From the NCBI GenBank assembly GCA_019096195.1, contig JAGTXK010000091.1, positions 248,001 to 312,000 of the forward strand: DNA of 64,000 nt. The letters run 5' to 3'. The notes beneath the pieces are model-generated. The model made no database searches. It was not told the DNA's origin and was given only the letters and a program-made list of their open reading frames with translations. Every line of letters starts with the position of its first letter. Position 1 is the first letter of the stretch. The DNA is from Boletus sp. NGJ (taxonomy: Eukaryota > Basidiomycota > Agaricomycetes > Boletales > Boletaceae). Made by a program: the position numbers and the translations under genes. Below are positions 12,959 to 23,476 of the stretch, piece by piece.

Positions 12959-14778
12959 ATGGAACGTAAGTTTCATCATCGACCATCACGGCGAAGCACC
13001 TCAGGATCTTTTCCAGGTCTGTCCCTCGCCCAGCAAATCGCCCAGCTCGAGGACGCCGCTCCAGTGGGCAAGTCAACTCTCCACTTTTCCGACTCTCAGC
13101 TGACCTCATGCAGACTTTGACCCCGAGGACGCCCAGGTCACGGGTATTAATCCTGGTCCTGATCTCGACACTGTAGCAGAAAACGACGCCGTCCGAGCAC
13201 ATTATTTTGATGTCGGGTACGTCAACATGACCCCTGCGCGTAGATTACAAGTTAGACTCAGTGACTCAGCCCTTCATCCATGCGCACGCTCCACGAGAGT
13301 CTCTCAGATCCGAAATACGACGGTGCCAAAACCTCAAGAAAGGTGATGCTCGACGAATCCGACGGCAGCGAGAGCGACTCAACCAGTGAGGATGCGGAGT
13401 CGGGCAGTCATGTTTCCGAGGTGCATCTGGAGCCACGTAATGAGACTGGAGTAAAGCGCCAAATGGACATACGAACCACCAAGGATGCGTCAACGGAACG
13501 TCACAGCGCACCCATTCAAAATAGTGACTTGTCCTCGAACCTCCGAAAAATTCGAGAAGAAGACCGTAAAAAGGGAAAAGCTATTTCGAGACAGATTGTA
13601 AGTCACTTTTCTTCGGGGATGATGTCTTTTAGTCTATATCTTGCGTCCAGGCACTCTGGGATTCACTTCTTGATGCTCGCATTCGCCTACAAAAAGCCGT
13701 CACAGCTGGAAACCGCCTTCCTCCTGCAAGTATTCGTCTATTTTTCTGTCTTTAAATCGTCTCACGAACGAACAGCCGTTGCAAGATGCTGCCAATCAAC
13801 AAACTCTTCTCGTGAAAATGTTAAAGGAAGCACGATTACTTTCAAATGAGATATTTGATTTTCAAGAGGTGTGACCTTTCCTACAGAGACAATGCCCGCT
13901 CAACACAAATTTAGCGTCTGCTCTCAGCAAACGAATCCATTCAGCCTCCTCCGCGTAAACGTCGGAGAAGCACCGAAACGTATCATTCGGTGGCTGAGTA
14001 TGCTGAAGAACTACGCGAAGTCAGTCATGCGGCATCAGAACTTGAGTGCACGTCCGTACTTGCATGTTTGCTACCGGAAAAAAAATCTTACACTCGCAAC
14101 AGTTACCACCCCCACCTTGTGCAAACACTCAACAAGTGGTCATCTAAAATCCAAGCCGTCGCACCGTCAGTTCTCCTTCCATCCAACCGCAATGCATTTT
14201 CGAGAACGACTCAGCACATCAAATCGGCACCACAGCTGATTGACGAGACACTTGCGGACCATAGCAAAGTCCTCCTTCGGACGAGAATTTACCGGGGCAA
14301 AGGAAGCAGACTAGGGATCAGCACGATGGATGAAGAGGGGGCCCGGGAAAAAGAGGACGCTGAGGTGTTTGACGACACTGATTTTTACCATCAGCTGCTC
14401 CGTGACATTATCGACGGGAGAGGGAACGGAACGGGCGGAAATGACGACTGGATAGCGATGCAAAAGGAAAAAAAGGCAAAGAAGAAGGTGGATACGAAAG
14501 CTAGCAAGGGACGGAAACTTCGGTCGGTCACACGGAATTACAGCTGTTTCTTGGCTCACGCTATTCTCAGCTACGAGGTTCACGAGAAGATACAGAATTT
14601 CATGGTGCCAGTGCCGACGCAGGGGAGCTGGCACGAGGAGCAGATCGACGAGCTGTTTGCGTCGCTGCTGGGTAAAGGCTTTGAGAACGCGATGCAGGAG
14701 GTAGGGGAGATTGCGGACGAGTCGTTGCAAGAGGAGGAGAATGTAGCGTTGCTTGAAGGCTTCCGCGTATTTGGGTAG
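12959..14778 (+). CDS. BFR2: Ribosome biogenesis protein Bfr2/AATF
   Basis: Nucleolar AATF/Che-1/Bfr2 family protein, needed for early 18S rRNA processing in the small-subunit processome. Nine exons: 12959-12965, 13017-13067, 13114-13216, 13270-13597, 13651-13725, 13776-13868, 13915-14051, 14103-14522 and 14571-14778; 473 residues. Family landmarks are LSLAQQIAQLEDAAP, DFDPEDAQV, LWDSLLDARIRLQKA, YHPHLVQTLNKWSSKIQAV, FDDTDFYHQLLRDII and KVDTKASKGRKLRYEVHEKI, with a Glu/Ser-rich acidic stretch between. Two introns, 13068-13113 and 13726-13775, only work as GC-AG introns, each with donor GCAAGT; other donors break the frame. The first exon holds only seven coding bases, and its 51-base intron is open in frame, so a 17-residue-longer N-terminus is possible. 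Confidence 0.92.
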
Positions 14779-14976
14779 GGTAGATGTTGGCGTACCTTAG
14801 GACCAAATATGGCAAGTGTAGCCCAGCGTACGCAGCAGTGTAAGGTATCGAACGTGCCCGGCCGTATCCTCGTCAGGTCTCGCGCTGGACTCACAATTAT
14901 TACCTTTGAACGGAACCCCACCGACTGGCCGCAAAGTTGACCGACGCTCGCTGCGGCACAGTCGCAACGTACAGCG

Positions 14977-17072
14977 ATGGACACCTTCGAGGACGACAAC
15001 CCTTTCGAAAACGACATCGACCGTGTCTCGTCAGAGACGTCGTCAACCTCCAAAGTGAACATATCAGCGCCTTCTTCTCCGCCGCCCAACATCGCCCGTA
15101 TCCATTCTCCAAACAAACCATTCCCCTCTGGGATTCAACGGCAACCTCAGCAAACACACAGGAGCGACTTCTGCTGTTATAGAGATAGGTGGCTGCACTC
15201 TGGAGAGGACGCAGAGATCACGGTGTGTGCCCGTCTCGCATCTGTCTTGACCAACCGTTCCCTGAGTGTATGTGATAAGATAACCGATGCACAAAAGACG
15301 ACCCTCAACTCCAATACGCCCTACATCACATACGTGATCCACGCCGGGGTGAGCATCAACCATGGCATCGCTGATCGAGCGTCTGACGCGGACTCACATG
15401 CAACAGACCGCGGAAGCCAGGCATCGTTATTCTGAGTTCGAGTCTCTACGCCTGAACCTCGTGAAGCTGTATCCAACTCTCATCATCCCCCCAATCCCTT
15501 CCAAGCAGACCATCGGAGACTATGCTACCAAGCAGGCAAAGGCAAAGGAGGACGCCGCGATGATTGCCCGACGTAAGCGCATGCTGCAAACATTCCTAAA
15601 CCGTGTCGCTCGTCACCCTATCTTGTCAAACGAGCACGTATTCCATCGGTTTTTGGAAGGCGAAGTTTCATGGGTGGGTTAAGTGCTCGTTTTGTGCCAA
15701 GTAATCCTTGACCATGTTGCAGACTGAAGTGCTCAATTCACCACCGCTGTCATTGCTCCCGAAGAATATCCTAAAGGCTCCATCGCACAGTCCTACAGAT
15801 GCGAACGCATCCCCTGCCTACGCAGTACTTCCCAATCCGACGGCAACGCATCCTTTGCGAAACCCAGACCAACGCTTCATCGATTCCGAAGTGTTCACGA
15901 ACAAGTTCGCAAACCACCTCAGTAGTCCGATGGAGAAGGTTACACGCCGGACACTAAAGCGGTGGTCAGGTATGACGTCCTTCTACGTCTATAGTATTCA
16001 CTCAGCAATCTATACATCCATGACGCAGAGACTGCGCAAGACTATTCGGAACTTGGTGCTGCCCTGAACGGCTTTAGTCTTAATGAAAACGGCGCTCTCG
16101 CCGCTGCAATGGAGAAAACGGGACAGGCTGTTGATGCGTCATACGTGTCCACAACAAGATTGGTGCGTGCATTTCATCGTCCCTTACCTTCATATCTGTG
16201 TTGTTACTGACATCATGGCAGCTCCAAGAGCTTGAGCAGAACTTCTCTGAACCCCTGCATGAGTACACGCAGTTCGCCACTATCATCAAAAAGCTTCTTG
16301 CGTATCGGCATCAGAAACACGTGCAATATGAGATGACGCAAGATGCTCTGGAGGGCAAGCGTGAAATGTTGGAGGAGTACGAGAAAAGTGAAAGAGAGGC
16401 AAAGAGGCTTGAGGAGGCCCTCGCACGTGGTCGCGTCGATAGCCTGACAAATTCAGAGTCAGAGGGACAATCGAGTGAAAATCCTGACGAGCCGGGTTCG
16501 GTATACCTCCCTCCTCACCCTGGCCCGAGCCCTTACAAGAGGCGTGCTCCTGGAATGGGTTTTCTGAATGCACTTAGCTATACGTTGCACGGGATGATGG
16601 ACGTCGACCCGGAAACAGCAAGGCGTAACGGTATTGGCAAAACCCGCGAAACCATCTCGCAAGTAAGTTCATCCGATTGCTTGACGGTCATTCGCTGACG
16701 GCACTACTGTGGCTTGAAGCTCGAGGATGCGCTTCATTTGACGGCGCAGGACCTGAAATACTCCAGTTCGACGATCCAAGCGGATCTCGATCGTTTCCAA
16801 CGTCAGAAGGTTGCGGACCTTCGAGAGATGACAATCAATATGGCTAGAAGCCACAGAGATTGGTGCAGGAAGGTATGACCCTGCCGCTTCCAGATAATGC
16901 TTGCGCAATCTCAGTCACATTGCCCCAGAACCTTGAGGCATGGCAGGCTGCCAAGAAAGAAATTGAGAAGATTCCAGAACACCCTAATTCCACACCCTCA
17001 TCGCAGCATGCACAAGGTGCGAGTCCGTCACACCTTCGGAGAGACTCTACCGCCACCATCAATGGCCGGTGA
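14977..17072 (+). CDS. SNX41: Sorting nexin Snx41 (PX-BAR)
   Basis: PX-BAR sorting nexin of the Snx41/Atg20 group, which binds PI3P on endosomes and retrieves cargo to the Golgi and takes part in selective autophagy. Eight exons: 14977-15222, 15280-15348, 15407-15673, 15723-15969, 16029-16162, 16222-16662, 16720-16872 and 16929-17072; 566 residues. The PX domain covers roughly residues 83-195: ITDAQKTTLN, YITYVIHAG, the PI3P-binding RHRYSEFESLR, PPIPSKQTIGDYA and ARRKRMLQTFLNR. The family's FCCYRDRWLHSGEDAEIT segment precedes it. The second half is charged and coiled-coil, consistent with a BAR domain, and contains LQELEQNFSEPLHEYTQF. It starts 198 bases after BFR2 on the same strand. Confidence 0.9.
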
Positions 17073-18550
17073 AGACGTGGTAACGAGTGCACTGGACTTG
17101 CTTCCAAACACATGTGGACTCGTGCTTGCCTTTTTTTTCTTTCTTTCTCTGCGTTCTACTTTTGTGTCGAATAGCTCTTGGTGCCTTAATCTAATGTTGG
17201 ATATACCGCGGCTCGAGCATGCTTTACTGATCTTTCTGGAAACAAGCTGATATGCTTGCATGAGGCTTTTGAATTGTGTCTTGGCTTCAATATTCTCCAT
17301 TTCTGCTAATATTTGGAGCCAGTGGCACATTGTATGCCGTACTAATCATGAATGTTTCCATGGTATATTCCGACCGCTGCCTCGTTTCATAGAGCTACGG
17401 TACGCATCACAACTCCTTGCAAATTCAAAAGGTCGTCTTGCAATCTTATCGTGACTTCAACTTAGAATCTTAGATGGCATCTTTCTTTTATGACATTCGG
17501 CCAAGATCAATCCTGCAGATGCTACTACCCCAGCATTCCCCCTCCAAGACGAGACTGGGCAGCGGTTTGGTGGCCTCGGAACGTGTGGCACAATTAATGC
17601 CTCGTGTGGGCAACATGCTTGCTCGAGCCGAGTCACGTACTGACTCTGAGGTCTCGACCAGCTGTGGATGCGTCTAGAAAAACTTTACACCTCATGGGTG
17701 CATCACCTCCTTTTGATCGATCGAGGATGGAACTGACCGCTGCCAGGCTTCCTGACGTTCGCTTCAGGCTGTCAACAAAGGATATCTACTTGTCAATGAA
17801 TCGTTTCCAGGGCCTGTCAGGTCAGGGATATGATGATGGCACATTGGCCACAGTCAATATTCATACAACTCATGCCATGCCCGAGGCCACTATCGTATGA
17901 TTTCGCCCCTGCAGCCGTGTTTTGTGCAATAGTCATGACATGATGGCAAGTGTGCTTGTTTGGTCCTTGCTACAGTACGATCGGCCATGATGCATTGGAT
18001 TTTCAAGAGCAACATTAATTGGGCATGCGTGAATCTCTGCCCTGCCAAAATCTCGTATGCTCATAATGCATGCACTATGACTAATTAAACCGTATACCTC
18101 CTCGGCGTCGGGCGTATACGTGCTGGTCATGGAACGTCTGATCTCAATCGACTTGGTGATCTATTAGCCAGATGGCTTTCTGATGGATTTGAAGGCAAGT
18201 CAAACGGCATTTTTTTCCCTACACACATATATATTTAGTCTATGGAAGTGTTCATATCAAGCTGAGCGGTGCCCGAGCGCTGAATACTTCACTGCTTCAA
18301 GGGCCCCATCTAGGTGCTGAAACGTGACATCTGCCCACTATATATCTACGCGAGCGCTCGAGTCCAAAAATATGGTGTGAACTAAAAGAGAGTTATGTAC
18401 CCTAACATGTACCGGCCAATGGCATGGAGATGCATGGTGAAAAAAATACTTGTATGCCATAAGTAAACACCATCTAAGCACATGGAGCCTAGCGCCACAG
18501 AAGGGTGGAGCCAGAAAAACGCTGGATATTAAATAATTTAGTGGTCGAAT
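17073..18550. other. Intergenic, convergent, no recognisable gene
   Basis: About 1.5 kb between SNX41 (+) and the Zn2Cys6 gene (-), both ending into it. Short open frames such as 17604-17900 have no homology I recognise and no convincing splice chain. It is more A/T-rich than its neighbours. The ends should hold the two 3' UTRs. Confidence 0.5.
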
Positions 18551-20121
18551 TTATTGCAATATAGACGGGTCTTTCCGCTGTTTTTGATACCGTGCGAAGG
18601 AAGGTGCTGGCGACCGTGGGCCGTGACATGCGCGATAAGGGTTGCGTGCAAATATGTTGGTTGAGGGATATCTTTCTTGCTTTGTGTTCATGCAGGTGGC
18701 GTGGTGGTCGTTAATTTCGTGGACGAAGAAGCAGTCGTCGTTGACGCTGACACTCGACGTCGAGTTCGTACGGACGGCTGATTGACTGGTAGGTTCACCT
18801 TCCATTGGCTTACGGCGGCGCTTGTGCTGGCCACGACGCGATTCGGTTGGATACTCACACTTGATCCGACGGCGTGCGCATTGACTAACGGTAACGTCAG
18901 CATTCGAATTCCCAGGTGGAATAAACGGGTGCGCTCACTTGCAGGTCTGGTCAGGGTTGTGGGCAGGGGGCCTGCCACAAGCGATCTTCCTCTCTCGGCA
19001 GAATAGACATGCTAAAGCCTGTTTCTTCTGTTCGCCAGGCTTCTTCGCCCCTTTCATAACCTGATCGTCAGGGATAGACCACGTTGTTGTGGGCATCGAC
19101 AAGATGGTACTTTCTTGCCGAACAAGCTCCTCGGTTGAACGATGAACCCTTTTATTGCTCATGGATTTCGGTACTGGAATCGCACAACGCTCTTCTGGAC
19201 GCAAGCGTGATTCATGTTCGCGGGTGTGGGAGTCAGCGTTCAAAGAAGTGGTAGCATCACCAAGGTGGGGGAGCCGGACAGAGAACGAAGGTAGGCCTTG
19301 CGACGGCATTGTCGTAGTATGTGGTTGAGGAAGACGACATGCGTCAGTCGCCGTGGGCAGCGAAGATAGGTGGGCGTTATCACCATCCTAAGATTGAGGC
19401 GTCGGGATATCATAAGCCTGTGATCTAAGATTGGCGCCGGCGAACTTACCTTAACATGGTAACTTGCTTCGTCTAATGATTCCCTAGAACGTTTCCTCGA
19501 TGGTGGACGAGGGTCACGCTGAGAGCTGGATGGATGTGGGATGGATGGCCGGTAGTCCAAGGTGGTTCCGCGTCTCAGAGACGAATGCCCGTCGCTGAAG
19601 ATAGACGAGGCTTGCGCAAGAAAGTTGTCACTTGCGCGTGCAATACTGGACCGATGGTCCTGAAGCTGTGGACGGGCCGAACCGTTCCTGAACTGCTGGG
19701 CCAAGTGAAATATGTACGAGTTTTCCTGGGCGGTCGCGGGCTGTGAGGGGCTCCTCGAGATCACCGAGTCGGTAACCACAATAGTTGGACTGTTCGGATT
19801 GGTCTTAGTGTTGAAGGGCGAGATCCGGGGATGGGAACATACCGGTGGAATTGCCTCAGATGACAATGCGGAGACATAATACGACGGTGATGAATACCCC
19901 AGACAGCTATCGGACCGCGCGGCGGACGCGTCAGCCCAGTGATAGATGCCGTCCACGTCCTGCCACAAGTACAAATTTTCGGACGTATAGAAATCAGAGC
20001 CGGGACCGGCGCTCGTGGGGACGAGGGTAGAGTAGGTGTCATAGTAGTGCTCGAAACTCTCCGAGTCGGCGGATGATGAGTACTGCTGGTCAAGAGAGAG
20101 CTCGCTTAGAGGGCGAGACAT
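18551..20121 (-). CDS. Zn2Cys6 transcription factor, C-terminal zinc cluster
   Basis: Three exons (20121-19450, 19387-18939, 18884-18551) give 484 residues. The Gal4-type binuclear zinc cluster is split by the second intron: CLFCRERKIACGR then TCNQCARRRIKCEYP, with spacing C-x2-C-x6-C-x11-C-x2-C-x6-C, followed by the basic linker ESRRGQHKRRRK. This long loop and linker are typical of Agaricomycete factors. Unusually for Gal4 types the cluster sits late in the protein, after about 350 Ser/Pro/His-rich residues, and no fungal_trans middle-homology domain is visible. Target genes cannot be inferred. The codons for the last cysteine contain a perfect GTGAGT, but using it as a donor would destroy the finger, so I left it in the exon. 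Confidence 0.82.
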
Positions 20122-22141
20122 GTCGGTGGCGGGGAACGAAGCGAGGTGTCAAGAATATGAAACGGGGCAGTATGACAGGGTGGAGCGAGTTGGACGACGT
20201 TGGACGACGTTGGACGTGGTGTGCTACACGATGTAGTCTACTCGGAGTCGTGGCCGGCCCAAACGTTTTAAAAGGTTCAACTTGCAAAGGTGCAACGAGG
20301 TCGTCTGCCCCCCAAAAATAGCCAGAACCAGAATCACATCTCACACGTTTGGCGGTTGAAAAGTACATGAACTTCCCGTGTCAATGATTTCACAGATATC
20401 ATTCCCTGCAAGTTACTAGCAATCGTCATCTGTCTCGGTAAAGTTCTGTGACTGGTCGTCATGGCCAAAAACCGCGACTCGGTATGGAAAACAACCTCTG
20501 CAATTTTCAAATGCCAATATGGAACTCCCTTATCTAGTGGCGTCAACCAAAGGAGTGTTCTATGCTGCGCGGCAGATGCATCAAGAACAAACGTTGGAGC
20601 ACCCAAGTTGCATGGGTCAAGGGCTAGGCTTTTCGTCACCCACAGCCATCGCTGCAGTCTTGGATCCTGGAAAGCCTGATTCGTATCCTTGCCCACCGAC
20701 CGTACCGGTGCTTTACGATATGCTCGACGCTAAAATTATTGAAGAGGGGGAGGTGGGTGCATTCCAGAATTTGCGCAACGTGTGACGCGATCAAAGACGC
20801 CCGCACCTAATTCTATGGTACGATTTCAGCCAAGTGGACATGCACCACCCACCTGTATTTCCTATGCAGGCAACGAATCCCATCGTCGAGGTCCGCTGCA
20901 CCGCAGAGCATAACGGAAACGAGCTTTTGTGAACGGAAAGGTCCTGAAGAAATCTCCGCCAAATCATAGGGGAGCCAACGTGCGTACGTGTTCGCATTCG
21001 CAAATTCTTTATGTGGGATAGGAAGAAGCTCAACGACGGGATGACAACATGTCATCCAGGTGGGGGTGCTGCTTACCGATGTCTCCTCATTGTTCCTGCA
21101 GCCGTAGCATCACGTTGATGTCGTCGCTTTACTTGTATTGCAACAGGCAGGAAGAAATGCGGTTATGGATGGCTGCGATAGCAGGGAGAGATCACAACTA
21201 CGGCCGTCACGCCACCTTGCAGGCAAAGGGGAGGAAGTTGGCCGCGGAAGGCTAAGCGAGGTTGTGGGTGTGCTGGGATCCATGCTTCAAGAGGGGTATC
21301 TCCACCTGCAATGAGGAAAGGAAAAAGTTGGTTACTGAGCGCAATGATGTCCAGGAAGAGGGAATGTCTTTCAAGGTTCATGCACAGACCTGATGTGAAG
21401 CTCCCGAGCCATCGGTGGAGCTGCCCAGCAATACGAGAGCACCGTGGCATTCGGGTGGTTGGAACCAATATTGAAATATTGATGGTCGGTGAGTGGTCAC
21501 GCAGCTGCAACCGTGACAATCGCGTTTTCAATCAGAGAAGATTCGACATGAACAGAACGACACTTGGACGGAGGATGCCTGAATCCCCATCAACGAGACG
21601 GGAATCCCAGGTATTCATTGTGGGGGTGATGAGGGGCGGAGATACGAGGAACTTCAAGGCACAGCTATGAAACTTTATTCAGTGGTGTGGATGGAGGGTG
21701 CGACTGGATCTGATTCGTTCGGACGCCGAGATGAGACTCAACGTTCGTACTGATGGAACCACGCACTGAGTTGACCACTTGATGTAGGACGACGCATTCC
21801 ATCTAGATGTAGAAGCTTGTGATCGAGACTCATTAATACTTGCAGCACAGCTGCAGGGGATCCACTCGAGACTGCTACATCGCTCAAGGCTCCGCGAGGC
21901 CCCAGACGTGGTCGAAACGTTGACGGGAAAACCGTAGCGGTGGATGGTCAGCCAAGTCATGGCATTATTTTCCAGGAGACCTTTGTCTTTGAATCGCCAC
22001 GTGAAGTGTTACTCGGCTACATAGTAACCGTTAGTCATACTACCAGCCGCCTTGCAATGGCAATTGAACGATTCTGATGGAGTGCGCTCCGCAGCACCCG
22101 AACGCATCCAAGTTGACCGGTATACCACTTTCGATCTGGTT
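20122..22141. other. 2 kb spacer without a confident gene
   Basis: Lies between two divergently arranged genes, so both promoters are here. Short frames on both strands (for example plus 20519-20785, minus 20813-21055 and minus 21679-21960) have no family I recognise and cannot be joined by good splice sites. It may hold a fast-evolving or decayed gene or a non-coding transcript; nothing firmer can be said. Confidence 0.4.
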
Positions 22142-23283
22142 ATGCCAATGATACCTTCATGGATTGCCGTGGTTTCGTCCGTTGGGATGGCTATTGGGCC
22201 TCCTCTCGTTTACGCGGATCAAGCAGTGTCCATTGTCAGGAAAAAGTAAGGCATCTTGCGTGTCTTGCATGGGCGTAGTCACTCATGCCCGCCTATCTTT
22301 CACCTATCAGGGACTCGACAGGCTTTTCTCGTGACGTCTGTGCGATTTTGTGAGCCCACTTGAACAGTCATTTGCACAACACGTTGTTGATGGCGCACAC
22401 CATCAGGTTGATTGCCAATATCACTCGGTGTTTTTTCTGGCTGGGTGCTCACTTTGAGTTCGCCTTGCTGCTCCAGTCCGTCCTTATGATCGTCGCGCAG
22501 GTACGCCCCTCTGAGCGCACGCACTTTGAGATCGTGTGACCATGATACCACCAATCGACAGCTCGCATTGTTGTTCATTTGCCTCCGTCATCGGCCGAAA
22601 ACGAGCTTAGGAAACTACGCGTCATCCCCACGACCATTTTCTTTCTGGCAGTGGGAGTCGTATGCACAATACATCGAGTGTCTTGCCAGTATCATGTAAG
22701 AAGCTGCTGCATGCGTTGTTTTTTCAATAACCTCAACCCTTTTTCAGAATCTGCTTGGCGATAATCTTCTTGATATTCGGGCGGTCCCAACTCTATATCT
22801 CTATACTGGGGTTCTTTGCTCTGGGATTGGAGAGTACGTTACCTCTCCCGCAGCTCATAAGGTTTGTGCGCTTGAATGTGGATAAATCATGGCCTCATGT
22901 GCGCTGTCTGTGCAGTAATTACAAGCACAAGTCACTTTATGGATTCCGTGCCTCTACAATGATCGGTTGGGTGGGTGGAGATGCTTTCAAGTCAGACTAT
23001 TCATTGGATCTACGACTTGTGTCCGCTGACATGGCCAATCCAGGACAGCGTACTTCTTCCTGCAAGGGTCTTCCTTGCAGTTCAAGGCCTGTGCGATATT
23101 TCAACTGTCTGTAGACATTGGTGAGTGGTGACATCGACATGCATCCTCTCCATGTTGCTGACCACTGTCACGAAATAAACAGCAATCATGGCGCAGCGTT
23201 TGTATTATGGCAACACACCTCCGCCAACTTCAGTATCAGAAGGGGATGAATCGGGGGAACCGCTGATTCTTGCTGAGGTGTAG
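22142..23283 (+). CDS. PQ-loop repeat membrane protein
   Basis: Small multi-pass protein of the PQ-loop (MtN3/SWEET-related) superfamily; the closest type I can think of is the yeast Any1/YMR010W group, endosomal/Golgi proteins linked to phospholipid asymmetry. Eight exons: 22142-22245, 22311-22349, 22407-22500, 22562-22695, 22748-22861, 22916-22990, 23044-23120 and 23183-23283; 245 residues. Visible motifs are MAIGPPLVYADQAVSIVRKK, DSTGFSRDVCAILL, ANITRCFFWLGAHFEFALLL, FWQWESYAQYIE, then STMIGWVGGDAFK and TAYFFLQGSSLQFKACAIFQ. All eight phases fit. The ATG at 22142 is chosen because homologues begin just before the IGPPLVYADQ loop. It lies 193 bases upstream of clathrin heavy chain on the same strand. 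Confidence 0.85.
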
Positions 23284-23476
23284 AAATGCCCTTGTCTCTG
23301 AGTTCCCTACCCTAAGTAGTACTATATTTGTACCAGGCAATGAAGCTAGAGACAAACAAGAGTAAACTTTTCATGCCCTTGCTGTCCTAACTTGGCTGAC
23401 GTTACTCGTCTCAACAACCCACATCGACCAATTTTCTCCTTCGCTGTTGCGTACGGCCGTTAACGACGCTTTGATC

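Noticed and set aside
18855-18870. A perfect GTGAGT inside the Zn2Cys6 finger of the gene at 18551-20121.
   Set aside because: Using it as a donor would lose the last zinc cysteine and the conserved EYPTESRRG linker.
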